Origin: an uncultured Clostridia bacterium
GTDB taxonomy: Bacteria; Bacillota; Clostridia; Oscillospirales; Acutalibacteraceae
DNA length: 64,000 nt
Reading direction: 5' to 3'
Assembly: GCA_946566955.1 (NCBI GenBank)
Contig: CAMNXD010000004.1
Location: forward strand, 47,393 to 111,392
In this document: piece after piece, positions 1 through 8,817 of the stretch
Numbering within the stretch: the stretch's first letter is position 1
Layout: the number at the start of each line of letters is the position of its first letter
Notes under the pieces: model-generated
What the model was told of the DNA's origin: nothing
Database searches by the model: none
What the model saw: the letters and a program-made list of their open reading frames with translations, nothing else
Translations under genes and position numbers: made by a program

Positions 1-65
1 AATATTAAATTACATGTAAAATATAGAATTTTGCTTAAAGGATATATTATTTTACATAAATTTTA

Positions 66-689
66 TCAATTTTGAATGCCTATAGAGTCAGGATTACTAT
101 CTTCTCCAAATACTTGCTGCATTTTTTCTAAAGCACTATTAATACGTTCTATCTGATAATTATAAAAGCTTTTTGAATGCAAACAAGTTGCATGTCTATC
201 ATTTTTCCATAATATAAAGTACCTTCTAATGTCGATTAAAATCATTTTAATAGTATTATATTTTTCTTTTTCAAGATTAACCTCAGAACGTTTAAGCATT
301 GACATAAATAAACAAACAACCATCATCATGTTGTATCTAAAACGAATTTGCTCCTCCAAATTACAACTCCAAATATATCCTTTATCTACCACTTTATTAG
401 AAAGATGCCGCTCAAGATTTTCTAATGTTACTAATTCCATATTTAATACTTGAAAGAACTGTTGATACAGTGTTTTATTCTCGTAGCTAACATTTTTAAA
501 ATAATCAGAACAACTTTCTACTAAATTCAAAAATAATTCCACATCTTCCCTTGCACATTTAGCAACTTCCAAACAACGATTTCTAGTACCTTCTAAGTTG
601 GGATTAGCATAAATCTTAGACGTTACTCCTAAATTTCCAATTAAAATCAAAGAAGAAATAAATGCTGTAACTTTATTAAACAATTTCAA
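66..689 (-). CDS. Secreted hypothetical protein, alpha-helical
   Basis: I do not recognise this 207-residue protein. The first 28 residues form a Sec signal peptide: a lysine-containing N-end, a hydrophobic stretch and a likely cut after KIYA. The rest is charged, predicted mostly helical, with scattered cysteines that could form disulfides outside the cell. The start is a TTG preceded by AGGTG seven bases upstream. It is the last gene of a leftward row of four secreted orphans. Its similarity to the other three is weak, but size, signal and position suggest one group. Function unknown; a surface or host-facing role is only a guess. Confidence 0.7.
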   Translation of the reverse strand: MKLFNKVTAFISSLILIGNLGVTSKIYANPNLEGTRNRCLEVAKCAREDVELFLNLVESCSDYFKNVSYENKTLYQQFFQVLNMELVTLENLERHLSNKVVDKGYIWSCNLEEQIRFRYNMMMVVCLFMSMLKRSEVNLEKEKYNTIKMILIDIRRYFILWKNDRHATCLHSKSFYNYQIERINSALEKMQQVFGEDSNPDSIGIQN

Positions 690-744
690 GAATTTTCACC
701 TTATCTTATCCTTAAAAAATTTATTTACTACAGTTTAACGGACT

Positions 745-1386
745 TTACTTAAGTATCTTTTCCAAATTAGTTACTAAATTGACTATTATTGTTTTAATAT
801 TTTCAAAAGAAAATTCATTATCATTAATATCTAACTCTTCGCTTAAAGCTAAAATTACTATACTCCAAAATTTATTGCAACAATTGCATTTTTGTAGTAT
901 TTTTAATAAATTCAATCCTCCTATTCCGATTAATACTTCTAATCTATAAGAACTAGAAGGAAAATCCTTAATTGACCTGACATCTATTACTGTGTCAAAA
1001 TCTTTTAATAAATGCCCCATTCCAGCTAAAAATACGCTCCAGACACTATTTATAAGAAGAAACCGGAAATCTTTTTGAGAAAAATATTTATCAAATCGTT
1101 TTTTCTTTTCTATCATTAGTTTTGCAGAATCCTTGCGTGTGGTCATTCCGTCACTTACCAACTTAACCACCCGATTAAAAACTTCTAAAAACTTATTTTG
1201 GTAAGTGACGTTATTCTGTATCTCGGAAAAATTCACCATGCATTTTAAAGCATCATTAAGATTATCTGCCTTTGTTATTCCTGAAAATACAGAGAAAGTA
1301 AACATAGAAAAACTTGCTATCATAAATACTTTGCAACTTTTAATAGAACTATGTTTTACTTTACTTTCAACTTTTAGCATATTCAT
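745..1386 (-). CDS. Secreted hypothetical protein, paralogue of the next two genes
   Basis: This 213-residue protein has a long N-region followed by a hydrophobic core and a probable signal peptidase site after ITKA near residue 40. The mature part shares a motif with the next two genes to the right: a KYFSQKDFR segment matching FSQENFR and NEENFQ at the same relative place. The C-terminal end, with FENIKTIIVNL, matches FNNIKIILTNM in the neighbouring gene. This supports descent by local duplication. A CNCC cysteine cluster occurs near the middle. Function unknown. Confidence 0.7.
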   Translation of the reverse strand: MNMLKVESKVKHSSIKSCKVFMIASFSMFTFSVFSGITKADNLNDALKCMVNFSEIQNNVTYQNKFLEVFNRVVKLVSDGMTTRKDSAKLMIEKKKRFDKYFSQKDFRFLLINSVWSVFLAGMGHLLKDFDTVIDVRSIKDFPSSSYRLEVLIGIGGLNLLKILQKCNCCNKFWSIVILALSEELDINDNEFSFENIKTIIVNLVTNLEKILK

Positions 1387-1395
1387 TGTTTTACT

Positions 1396-1974
1396 CTAAA
1401 CAGCATTCGGACGCAGATGATCAGCAAAAAATTGTTCCATACTATTTAACATATTCGTGAGTATAATCTTGATATTATTGAAATTAATATTTTGATCTTC
1501 AATATCCTCAATTCTTCTCACATGCTCTAATATTTCGTTCTTACGAGCAGCGGCTGGATCATGTTTATGCACTAGATTTAATAAATTGATTACAAATGAA
1601 GAAATTATACCTATCAATGCTGGTCCTCTTCCTAAACTAGGAAGATTATCTAACATATAATTAATTCTTGAATCGGCGTAAAAACCAAGAACGCCCAATT
1701 CGGAATTCTTCACTCGAGCCAGAATACTGTATAATACATTTATAATTTCCATCCTAAAATTCTCTTGCGAAAAACTTTCATTGAACTCATAAATTTCATT
1801 ATCAGCTAATCTTTTAAAACTTTTATTGTGTGCTATTTCAACACCAATCATCTTACTAACCCTAGCCAAAGATCCATCTGCTAAAGAAACATTTGCGCAG
1901 CTCGATAAACACAGTACAGATAAACTAATTGCCATAAACCTTTTAACTTTTTTAATTCCCTTATTAATTTTCAT
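1396..1974 (-). CDS. Secreted or lipid-anchored hypothetical protein, paralogue
   Basis: This 192-residue protein starts at an ATG with an AGGGGA site upstream. The N-terminus is basic, then hydrophobic, and contains LSSC around residue 26. That fits a lipobox, so it may be a lipoprotein; a normal signal peptidase cut after VSLA is also possible. The FSQENFR motif and the C-terminal NNIKIILTNM segment match the gene to its left, and FSQENFR also matches the gene to its right. Nothing indicates an enzyme. Function unknown. Confidence 0.7.
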   Translation of the reverse strand: MKINKGIKKVKRFMAISLSVLCLSSCANVSLADGSLARVSKMIGVEIAHNKSFKRLADNEIYEFNESFSQENFRMEIINVLYSILARVKNSELGVLGFYADSRINYMLDNLPSLGRGPALIGIISSFVINLLNLVHKHDPAAARKNEILEHVRRIEDIEDQNINFNNIKIILTNMLNSMEQFFADHLRPNAV

Positions 1975-2029
1975 AAATTGTAAATCCCCTTTCTATTTTC
2001 GCAATTTAGTATCCCTATGGAAACTAAAT

Positions 2030-2713
2030 CTACTTAGCAGCTTTTAATTGTAATTCTAAACCAGTAAATAAATGCTTTAAACCTTCAAATCCTTTTTCCG
2101 GAATACGGATATGGGTATTCTTAATAAATTCATATAAGTGAAGATCCTTTTTATCTTTTATTATGTCCATTAAAAGAACTATACCTGTAACAAACAGCCT
2201 CCAAAAACTAAATTCTGGATCATCAGAGTCTAATTTTAAATCAAGTTTAGATTCTTTAACCGCATTAAATTCATTTTCATATCCGTTAAGCACACTTCTC
2301 ATAAAATAAGCAAAATTTAAAATGTACGATCTAGTTTGTAACTGAAAATTTTCTTCATTCAAATCATTATTAAACCTATTTGCTATATATTTCACAATAA
2401 GCGGAAAAGGGCGAAGGCGAGCCCCTAATTCCATAAATAAAGGATTAGTTTCACTTTTTAATATTTCATCAAACTTCTGCAAACAAATAGAATAATAATC
2501 GTTATTAACTTCGTATGTTGAAGAACTAGAATCATCATAAGATTCGCTTATTTCTTCATCTTCAAAGAGATTTCCAAAAACGCCAAAGACATCAAAATTA
2601 GGCTCGCTTGCTTTTAAAATACTTAAATTACTTGATAAACTTAGCATCGCAAGACTCAACGCAAAAAATTTTTTACTTCGTTTAAAAATTTTAGATTTAA
2701 AATAATTAATCAA
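2030..2713 (-). CDS. Secreted hypothetical protein, paralogue
   Basis: This 227-residue protein uses a TTG start with AAGGAG eight bases upstream. The first 36 residues are a signal peptide with a likely cut after ILKA. An acidic and serine-rich stretch (about residues 40-70) leads into a helical part. That part carries a NEENFQ motif equivalent to the SQENFR of the two genes to its left. It is first in the row and has its own promoter, so all four secreted genes may be one transcript. Function unknown. Confidence 0.7.
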   Translation of the reverse strand: MINYFKSKIFKRSKKFFALSLAMLSLSSNLSILKASEPNFDVFGVFGNLFEDEEISESYDDSSSSTYEVNNDYYSICLQKFDEILKSETNPLFMELGARLRPFPLIVKYIANRFNNDLNEENFQLQTRSYILNFAYFMRSVLNGYENEFNAVKESKLDLKLDSDDPEFSFWRLFVTGIVLLMDIIKDKKDLHLYEFIKNTHIRIPEKGFEGLKHLFTGLELQLKAAK

Positions 2714-2765
2714 AATATTTACTCCTTTACTTAAAAATTTAATAATACTTGCAGTTGTTAAGTAT

Positions 2766-2793
2766 TTTATAATACATTATATTTAATTGTCAA
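2766..2793 (-). promoter_or_regulatory. Promoter for the secreted-protein row
   Basis: Reading leftward, TTGACA at 2793-2788 is followed after 16 bases by TATAAA at 2771-2766, about 50 bases before the TTG start of the first secreted gene. It is a near-consensus sigma-A promoter. Confidence 0.6.
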
Positions 2794-2822
2794 CTAATAA
2801 ATTAAAAATTTTACTTTTACGA

Positions 2823-4187
2823 CTATTTCCCAACACAAAATTGAGAAAAAATCCTATTTACTATCTCTTCAGTGACGTTTTTTCCCGTAAGTTCCATAAG
2901 TAAATTTATGGAATCATACAGTAAAATAGAAATGGCATCAAGCGTTATTTTTCTTTCTAATTCTTTTAAAGCACTTAAAATTATATCTCGAACTTTCTGA
3001 AGTATTATTAATTGACGCTCGTTTGAAATCACGCTTTGGGAAGAATCTATTTCAGAAACCCCAACTATCTCCTCTACTACTTCTTTAAACTTTTCAAGTC
3101 CGCTTCCATTTACTGCAGACATTTCCACAATTTTCGGAAAGTATGTTGAAATTTTTGTTTTATCTAATTTTAAGCCTAAATCTATCTTATTAAGTATAAG
3201 AACTGTCCTTTTAGGGTCGCAAAGACTTAGAATATCTTCGTCCTCCGGAGTTAATTTAGAGGATGAATCGAAAACGACTATATTAAGGTCCGCAGCTTTA
3301 AGACATTTTTTTGCTTTTTCAACACCTATCTTCTCCACAGTGTCTTCTGTGTTTCTAATTCCAGCAGTATCCGAAAGAAGAAGCGGAATATCACCAATCA
3401 TTACCGTCTCCTCTACGATATCTCGCGTTGTACCGGCAACGTCAGTTACAATCGACCTTTCAAAACCTGAAATTAAATTCATAATAGTGGATTTGCCAAC
3501 ATTAGGTCTTCCCACTAAAGACGTTTTAACCCCTTGCTTAAGTGCAGAGCAAACGTCATAATTTTTTATCATGCTTTCAACCTTTTGGATTATAGCTTCA
3601 AGCTTTTCTTTTAAATGTGTGGAATGAAGCTCTGGGATATCTTCTTCGGGGTAATCTACCCAAGCAGAAATTTGAGCCGAAATTTCTAAAAGCTGATTTT
3701 TTACGTCATTAATTTTTTTACTCAAAACACCCTCTCGCTGATTAAATGCTAAGATATTTGCACGTCTACTTCGTGCAGAAATTAAATCCATTACTGCTTC
3801 CGCTTGAGAAAGGTCAATTTTACCATTTAAAAATGCTCTTTTAGTAAATTCACCAGGCTCTGCAGTAGAAGCTCCAGCTTTCAACACAGCTCTTAAAACC
3901 TCCCGCGTAAGATATAGTCCTCCATGACACGAAATTTCTACAACATTCTCTCCCGTATAACTATGTGGTGCTTTAAAAACAAGTGCTACTGCATCATCTA
4001 TAAACTGCTGATCACTCATAATTTTTCCATATTTGGCCGTATAGCCCTTCATACTCGAAAGACATGAAACTCCATCAAAGGGTTTAAAAACTCTATCTGC
4101 AATTTCCATAGCTTCTTCGCCTGAAATTCTCACTACTCCTATTCCTCCCATACCTTTAGGAGTGGATATGGCTGCAATTGTACTCAT
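2823..4187 (-). CDS. mnmE: tRNA modification GTPase MnmE
   Basis: MnmE works with MnmG to place the aminomethyl-type modification on wobble uridine 34 of certain tRNAs. The protein has the folate-binding N-terminal domain, a helical domain and an inserted GTPase domain with GRPNVGKS (G1), TTRD (G2), DTAG (G3) and NKID (G4), and it ends in the conserved C-x-G-K. I chose the ATG at 4187, giving MSTIAA, the usual family start. A longer frame opens at 4280, but its extra 31 residues do not belong to the family. In many Firmicutes mnmG follows directly; here secreted orphans follow instead. Confidence 0.97.
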   Translation of the reverse strand: MSTIAAISTPKGMGGIGVVRISGEEAMEIADRVFKPFDGVSCLSSMKGYTAKYGKIMSDQQFIDDAVALVFKAPHSYTGENVVEISCHGGLYLTREVLRAVLKAGASTAEPGEFTKRAFLNGKIDLSQAEAVMDLISARSRRANILAFNQREGVLSKKINDVKNQLLEISAQISAWVDYPEEDIPELHSTHLKEKLEAIIQKVESMIKNYDVCSALKQGVKTSLVGRPNVGKSTIMNLISGFERSIVTDVAGTTRDIVEETVMIGDIPLLLSDTAGIRNTEDTVEKIGVEKAKKCLKAADLNIVVFDSSSKLTPEDEDILSLCDPKRTVLILNKIDLGLKLDKTKISTYFPKIVEMSAVNGSGLEKFKEVVEEIVGVSEIDSSQSVISNERQLIILQKVRDIILSALKELERKITLDAISILLYDSINLLMELTGKNVTEEIVNRIFSQFCVGK

Positions 4188-4251
4188 ACTTTTTAAAAAC
4201 CTCCATCTTAAGATGATTGCTCTCTTTAAAAAGAGAGCAAACAAAATATTT

Positions 4252-4899
4252 TTAATCAATATTGTTAGGCGCAATAACAACGTATCTTAGGCTTCCTTCT
4301 CCTTCAACCCACGACGAAACTCCACGAATTTCATCTATTGCACTATGAATTATTTTTCTTTCATATGACCTCATAGGCTCAAGCTTAACAGGCTGATTGA
4401 GTTTAATTGCTCTAAAAGCAGTTTGTTGAGCGAGAAAAGAAAGAGTATTTTTGCGCTGCTGTCTATAATTTCCTGACTCCAGTCTAACTTTACAAAATCC
4501 TCCATTTTTACTTTTATTATTCCCGACGAGCTGAGAAAGATACTGCAAAGAATCTAATACTTCTCCATGTCTTCCGAACGTATAAGTAACGTCTTCACCG
4601 CTTATATTAATCTCACAGAACATAGAAGTTTCTGAAACAACCTTTACGGTTAGTGAATTAAGTCCCATTGCTGTAAGAACTTCTCTTAAAAACTCACACG
4701 CTGCCTCGCCTACAGAATATTCTCGAAACACCCCTTTAACCTTAGCTAACTTTCCTCCAAAAACTCCGAAAAGCTTCTTCGAAGGGTATTCCATAACTTC
4801 GAACTCTATATCATCTTCAGACTCATTAAGCAACTCACAAATTTTCTGTTTTACCTCCTCAATTGACTCTCCCGACGAAATAACTTCTCTTATTTTCAA
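4252..4899 (-). CDS. jag: RNA-binding protein Jag/KhpB
   Basis: This 215-residue protein has the three-part Jag architecture: an N-terminal Jag_N domain ending near VFGG, a central KH-type domain, and a C-terminal R3H domain with R-x-x-x-H in RKIIHSA. Jag (KhpB, EloR) binds RNA and in several Firmicutes affects cell elongation and division. It lies directly after yidC, the standard place, and shares the leftward operon. Nothing is missing compared with the family. Confidence 0.93.
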   Translation of the reverse strand: MKIREVISSGESIEEVKQKICELLNESEDDIEFEVMEYPSKKLFGVFGGKLAKVKGVFREYSVGEAACEFLREVLTAMGLNSLTVKVVSETSMFCEINISGEDVTYTFGRHGEVLDSLQYLSQLVGNNKSKNGGFCKVRLESGNYRQQRKNTLSFLAQQTAFRAIKLNQPVKLEPMRSYERKIIHSAIDEIRGVSSWVEGEGSLRYVVIAPNNID

Positions 4900-4979
4900 A
4901 ACTATACCTCCAGTAACCCAGCAGTTAATAAAATTTATACTTAAATTCTTTGACTTAGATTATAACATTTTAATGTAGT

Positions 4980-5957
4980 TTATTTCTTACTCGAAATGGT
5001 TTTTTGCTTATTCAAACTCTCTTTAACTGCTTTAGTATCTTTAATGCACTCTACCGAGCTTTCCTTAAGTTCCAAAAGAGCTAGTCGTGATGCTTCATTT
5101 TTAGCATTTATAGTGTCAACGTTGTAGTATTTATTGAGTATCAAACTCTGAATAACTCCAAGAGCTCCATTAACAAACCAATAAAATCCTACTGCTCCCG
5201 GAATGGTATACGAAACGTATGTTGTAAATATTACTCCAATATAGGGAATAAGCTTTGCGCAACCTGGTGCTTGATTCTCTGCGCCCGTGACTTTTTGGCT
5301 CAAATACATTCCTAAAGCAGAAATCAAAAAGCAAAGAACCGGAATAATCCAAAGTAGTTCAGAAAACTCTGCTCCACTAGGACGGTTAAGCAAATTAATT
5401 CCAAAAAAGTCAAATCCACGGCTATATTCTTCAACATCTGCAAACTCTTCAGCACTGAACATCGTCAAATGATTTTTTATACTCTCAAAATGCCTAACGA
5501 GCTGAAGTTGCTCATATCCTTTAAAAAATTTTCCAGAAACTTCAGGGATTTCCGGCAAAACCGAAACCGCTTTAGCAACCTTTTCTGTAGCAATATGCAA
5601 AGTGTTCTGAAGAGGTTTAGTCACAGCTCCGAAAACTCCTCCTAAAAGTAAAAGGGGAAGCATCATGGGAAAACATCCTCCCATAGGATTGACGCCTTCT
5701 TTTTCATAAAGCTTAGATACTTCTTCATTATACTTTTTTGTATCTTTTTCGTACTTTTTTCTCAGTTGCGCCTGCTTCAAATTTACCCTTGCAGTAAGTA
5801 CCATGCTTTTTTGCCTTTTTACAGTGAGCGGGAAAAGCAAGACGTTTATAAAAATTGTAAACAGCGTTATCGCCACAGCATAACTGCTTACTGCATCAAA
5901 GAAAAACCATAAAATATAGCCAAATATTCCACCTAAAAAATCGAATATAAATCCCAA
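4980..5957 (-). CDS. yidC: Membrane protein insertase YidC/SpoIIIJ
   Basis: YidC inserts and folds proteins in the cytoplasmic membrane, alone or with SecYEG. The 325-residue protein has about five membrane segments. The conserved cytoplasmic loop after the first helix is visible, rich in K/Q (VKRQKS...), and so is the GGCFPMMLPL region. There is no lipoprotein-type signal, as in several clostridial versions. It sits in the universal order rnpA-yidD-yidC-jag. In spore formers this family can serve as SpoIIIJ. Confidence 0.95.
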   Translation of the reverse strand: MGFIFDFLGGIFGYILWFFFDAVSSYAVAITLFTIFINVLLFPLTVKRQKSMVLTARVNLKQAQLRKKYEKDTKKYNEEVSKLYEKEGVNPMGGCFPMMLPLLLLGGVFGAVTKPLQNTLHIATEKVAKAVSVLPEIPEVSGKFFKGYEQLQLVRHFESIKNHLTMFSAEEFADVEEYSRGFDFFGINLLNRPSGAEFSELLWIIPVLCFLISALGMYLSQKVTGAENQAPGCAKLIPYIGVIFTTYVSYTIPGAVGFYWFVNGALGVIQSLILNKYYNVDTINAKNEASRLALLELKESSVECIKDTKAVKESLNKQKTISSKK

Positions 5958-6017
5958 AGTTAAAAACTCCTTTAAACCGTCAAAATATGCGCCTTAAAAT
6001 AAAGACGCAAATTTCAT

Positions 6018-6242
6018 TTAATTTTCATCTTTTTTGGGGACAGGATCATATCCACCCTTACAAAGAGGATTACATCTTAAAATCCTCCATAAAGTCAAAG
6101 CGCCGCCTTTAAAAACTCCAAACCTCTCAATCGATATAAGTGCATAAGTCGAGCATGTAGGATAAAATCTGCAGCAAGGTCTTTTCAAAGGTGAAATTAC
6201 CTTACGATAAAATTTAATAAGCTTTATAAAAAAATATTTCAT
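6018..6242 (-). CDS. yidD: Membrane protein insertion efficiency factor YidD
   Basis: YidD is a small membrane-associated protein that helps YidC-dependent insertion. The 74-residue sequence shows the family core: [11 protein letters not shown] followed by [24 protein letters not shown], given here in two parts. The start codon overlaps the end of rnpA by four bases (ATGA), so translation is probably coupled. Confidence 0.96.
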   Translation of the reverse strand: MKYFFIKLIKFYRKVISPLKRPCCRFYPTCSTYALISIERFGVFKGGALTLWRILRCNPLCKGGYDPVPKKDEN

Positions 6243-6574
6243 TTGATTAGTCCCAGCTTCTTCATGCTATAGGACAGCTCCTTAAAAATATCTTTGCTTT
6301 TTATCTCTGTAGCCTTACTTCGTGCTACGACTACCACATCAAAATTACCTGAAAGTTTTTGCTTAAGCATTCTATAAGCAACACGAATAACTCTTCGAGC
6401 ACGATTGCGTTTAACTGCATTGCCGATTTTTTTACTCGTTGTTATTCCTAGACGCAAAAAGCCAAGCCTATTTCTAAGTGCGTATGTAACTAAAGAACTC
6501 GAAGAGAAGTATTTTCCCTTCGTATAAACACGTCTAAATTCCTGATTTCGTCTAAGAGAAACAATTTTTTCCAT
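6239..6574 (-). CDS. rnpA: Ribonuclease P protein component
   Basis: RnpA is the protein subunit of RNase P, which matures the 5' end of tRNAs together with the rnpB RNA. The 111-residue protein has the RNR signature ([10 protein letters not shown]) around residues 57-66 and the N-terminal F-x-x-V-Y-x-x-G-K substrate groove. It is cotranscribed with rpmH upstream and yidD downstream. Confidence 0.96.
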   Translation of the reverse strand: MEKIVSLRRNQEFRRVYTKGKYFSSSSLVTYALRNRLGFLRLGITTSKKIGNAVKRNRARRVIRVAYRMLKQKLSGNFDVVVVARSKATEIKSKDIFKELSYSMKKLGLIK

Positions 6575-6659
6575 TGAGTTCCTATCCTAAAATAAATTAA
6601 AACTTGAGTAGCTTCAATATTTTATTAAATAGCACAAAGTTAAAGCAAGCCCCTAAGAC

Positions 6660-6794
6660 TTAGTAAGTAAGTCTTTTTCTTCTTTTTGCCCTTCTTCTAG
6701 CAAGTACTTTAATTCCATTTCTAGTCGACATTCTTTTTCTAAAGCCGTGCTCCTTTTTTCTATGAAGCTTTTTAGGCTGATAAGTTCTCAGCAT
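6660..6794 (-). CDS. rpmH: 50S ribosomal protein L34
   Basis: The 44-residue L34 begins MLRTYQPKK and ends RRKRLTY, the usual family length and sequence. The ATG at 6794 has GGAGG eight bases upstream. An in-frame extension to 6857 has no such site and is not part of L34. It is the first gene of the leftward rpmH-rnpA-yidD-yidC-jag-mnmE operon, next to the origin. Confidence 0.97.
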   Translation of the reverse strand: MLRTYQPKKLHRKKEHGFRKRMSTRNGIKVLARRRAKRRKRLTY

Positions 6795-7009
6795 TGACAA
6801 TTCCTCCACTATATTAATTTTTTTGACATTCATTTTAGTTGACTCTTTCGCATCCAACTAAAAAACCACGACCACCTAATCATAAAGGATTCGCAAATTT
6901 TAGTCTTGGACACACTGCACTTCAGCATCAATAATTTTCTTAGCATTTAACTTGTAAGTATTATATTTATGCTAACCCGTACAGTACTTTGGCAACTTCG
7001 TCATATTTC

Positions 7010-7029
7010 AAATACATGTAAATACATGT
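7010..7029. repeat. Tandem 10-base repeat with ACATGT palindromes
   Basis: The ten bases AAATACATGT occur twice back to back just downstream of the rpmH promoter. Each copy contains the palindrome ACATGT. It could be a protein-binding site in the early rpmH leader or chance in AT-rich DNA. Confidence 0.45.
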
Positions 7030-7037
7030 CTTAGGCG

Positions 7038-7066
7038 ATTATATAACATAAAAAAAATCCTGTCAA
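7038..7066 (-). promoter_or_regulatory. Perfect-consensus promoter for rpmH operon
   Basis: Reading leftward, TTGACA (7066-7061), a 17-base spacer and TATAAT (7043-7038) match the sigma-A consensus exactly, as expected for ribosomal protein transcription. Confidence 0.8.
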
Positions 7067-7102
7067 CTAATTTTTAATTGACTATAAGTTTATCTGTATT
7101 AA

Positions 7103-7131
7103 TTGAAAATTTTCAAAGATTATGATATAAT
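7103..7131 (+). promoter_or_regulatory. Promoter for dnaA
   Basis: TTGAAA at 7103, a 17-base spacer and TATAAT at 7126-7131 lie about 95 bases before the dnaA start. Confidence 0.65.
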
Positions 7132-7185
7132 TATTATATTGTCAACTAATTCTGCAAATATTTTTATGTACAAGTGACGTACAAC

Positions 7186-7194
7186 TTATCTACA
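7186..7194 (+). promoter_or_regulatory. Near-consensus DnaA box upstream of dnaA
   Basis: TTATCTACA differs from the classical DnaA box TTATCCACA at one base. It lies between the dnaA promoter and its GGAGG site (7211-7215), where DnaA could bind to repress its own gene. Confidence 0.5.
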
Positions 7195-7227
7195 TAATTT
7201 CTTATAATTTGGAGGTTTTTACCCTAT

Positions 7228-8544
7228 ATGAATTCATTTAATGAAGCCTGGGACTTAATATGTGAATTTTGCAAGACAAAAATTACTGGAGTAGCGTACA
7301 AAACTTGGATTGATCGAATTGAGCCTATTGAACTTGACTTCGATAAAGGTAAAGCTGTACTCATGGCACCTAATGAGTTCCACCGGCAAACATTAAACAA
7401 ATGCTATATTGCACTGATTAGTAATGCATTTCGAGAAATTTTCGGTTCTGGTATAGACATCTGCTTTACCATACCCGATGAAATAAAAAATATTAATAAA
7501 AGGAGTGATCAAAATTTTACCGTAGACTCAGATTATGAGTTCACTTTCGATACCTACATCGTCGGATCATCAAACAAATTCGCACATGCTGCAGCACTAG
7601 CTGTTGCCGCTAATCCTGCCGGAGCTTATAATCCTCTTTTCATATACGGCAATTCGGGACTCGGAAAAACTCATTTACTTTACGCTATATCAAATGACGT
7701 AAAAAGGAATAATTCAAATAAAACCTGCCTTTACATCAAAGGAGATGATTTTACTAATGAACTTATAGACTCAATACGCAGTAACACAATGACTGATTTT
7801 CATCAAAAGTATCGTGAAACGGACGTACTTCTTGTGGACGATATTCAGTTCATAGCCGGAAAAGATTCAACACAAGAAGAATTTTTTCATACGTTTAATT
7901 CTCTTTACGAAGCAAAAAAGCAAATCGTTTTAACGTCTGATAGACCGCCAAAGGAAATACAAACACTTGAAAACAGACTTAGAACTCGTTTCGAATGGGG
8001 ATTAATAGCTGACATACAACCACCTGATTTCGAAACTCGAATTGCAATAATTAAGCGAAAAGCCGAACTTTTAGGCGTAAAAATCCCAAATGATATCTGT
8101 GAATACATAGCTAAAAGACTAAAAACAAATATACGTCAATTAGAGGGCGCAGTTAAAAAAATGAAAGCTCATCATCTTCTGGGAGGGGAATCTATGGGTA
8201 TACAAACCGCTCAAGCAGCTATTTCAGATATTTTAAATAACGATCAGCCACCTCCTATAACTGTTGAGAAAATAATAACGGAAGTTGCGAGAACATTTGG
8301 GGTTAACCCTGAAGATATAAGGTCTTCTAAAAGGTTAGCATCAGTATCAAACGCACGTCAAATTTCAATGTATATTGTTCGGGAAATAACCCAGCTTCCT
8401 TTATCAACAATCGGAGATGAATTTGGGGGCCGTGACCATTCAACCATTGTTTATGCCCTTCAACAAGTTGAAAAAAATCTTGCAAAGGATCCTAAAACAA
8501 AAGCAATGGTTGAGGACATTATCAAGAATATTAGAGACCGCTAA
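7228..8544 (+). CDS. dnaA: Chromosomal replication initiator DnaA
   Basis: DnaA binds the origin, opens it and loads the replicative helicase. The 438-residue protein has domain I (about residues 1-85), a short linker, and the AAA+ domain with Walker A GNSGLGKTH near residue 140 and Walker B LLVDDIQF. The C-terminal helix-turn-helix contains the GGRDHSTI signature. The classical third position of the RDHTT motif is serine, a mild change. The ATG has GGAGG twelve bases upstream. The gene is followed by a repeat-rich gap, the likely origin, and then dnaN. Confidence 0.98.
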   Translation: MNSFNEAWDLICEFCKTKITGVAYKTWIDRIEPIELDFDKGKAVLMAPNEFHRQTLNKCYIALISNAFREIFGSGIDICFTIPDEIKNINKRSDQNFTVDSDYEFTFDTYIVGSSNKFAHAAALAVAANPAGAYNPLFIYGNSGLGKTHLLYAISNDVKRNNSNKTCLYIKGDDFTNELIDSIRSNTMTDFHQKYRETDVLLVDDIQFIAGKDSTQEEFFHTFNSLYEAKKQIVLTSDRPPKEIQTLENRLRTRFEWGLIADIQPPDFETRIAIIKRKAELLGVKIPNDICEYIAKRLKTNIRQLEGAVKKMKAHHLLGGESMGIQTAQAAISDILNNDQPPPITVEKIITEVARTFGVNPEDIRSSKRLASVSNARQISMYIVREITQLPLSTIGDEFGGRDHSTIVYALQQVEKNLAKDPKTKAMVEDIIKNIRDR

Positions 8545-8571
8545 TTTTTGTGGATTTTAGACAGTTTGAAG

Positions 8572-8776
8572 TTTTCAACAAGTTTTCAACTTTCAACACT
8601 GAGTTTTCAACATAATTGTTGAAAACTCAAAAATGGCCAAAATTTTCAACAATTTCTCAACACACTTTCAACATAGATGCGGTGCTTAAAACCCGCATAG
8701 CAGTGCGGCCCCAGAATAGTTTTCAACTTTTCAACAGTCCCTACTACTACTACTAGAGTTATTATTATACTGTATA
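8572..8776. other. Probable replication origin (oriC) between dnaA and dnaN
   Basis: This gap is packed with copies of TTTTCAAC(A/T) or close variants: forward at 8572, 8583, 8590, 8604, 8643, 8654, 8665, 8720 and 8728, and inverted at 8617. The classical DnaA box is TTATCCACA, so these differ at two positions. Right after the last copy comes CCC and then five CTA triplets (8741-8755). On the bottom strand these read 3'-GAT-5' repeats, the published DnaA-trio arrangement, and an AT-rich stretch follows. A 6-base stem (8677-8682 with 8693-8698) sits in the middle. That this is oriC is inference from position and architecture. Confidence 0.75.
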
Positions 8777-8817
8777 TAGGCGAAATGAAACTTAAAATCG
8801 AAAAAAGGAATGATCAA

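Larger units (their letters stand above)
6795..7227. other. Divergent intergenic region rpmH-dnaA
   Basis: About 430 bases without a gene. It holds the leftward rpmH promoter, the rightward dnaA promoter, a tandem ACATGT repeat and one near-consensus DnaA box, listed separately. I see no tRNA, and the roughly 240-base rpmH leader shows no structure I can name. Confidence 0.6.
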
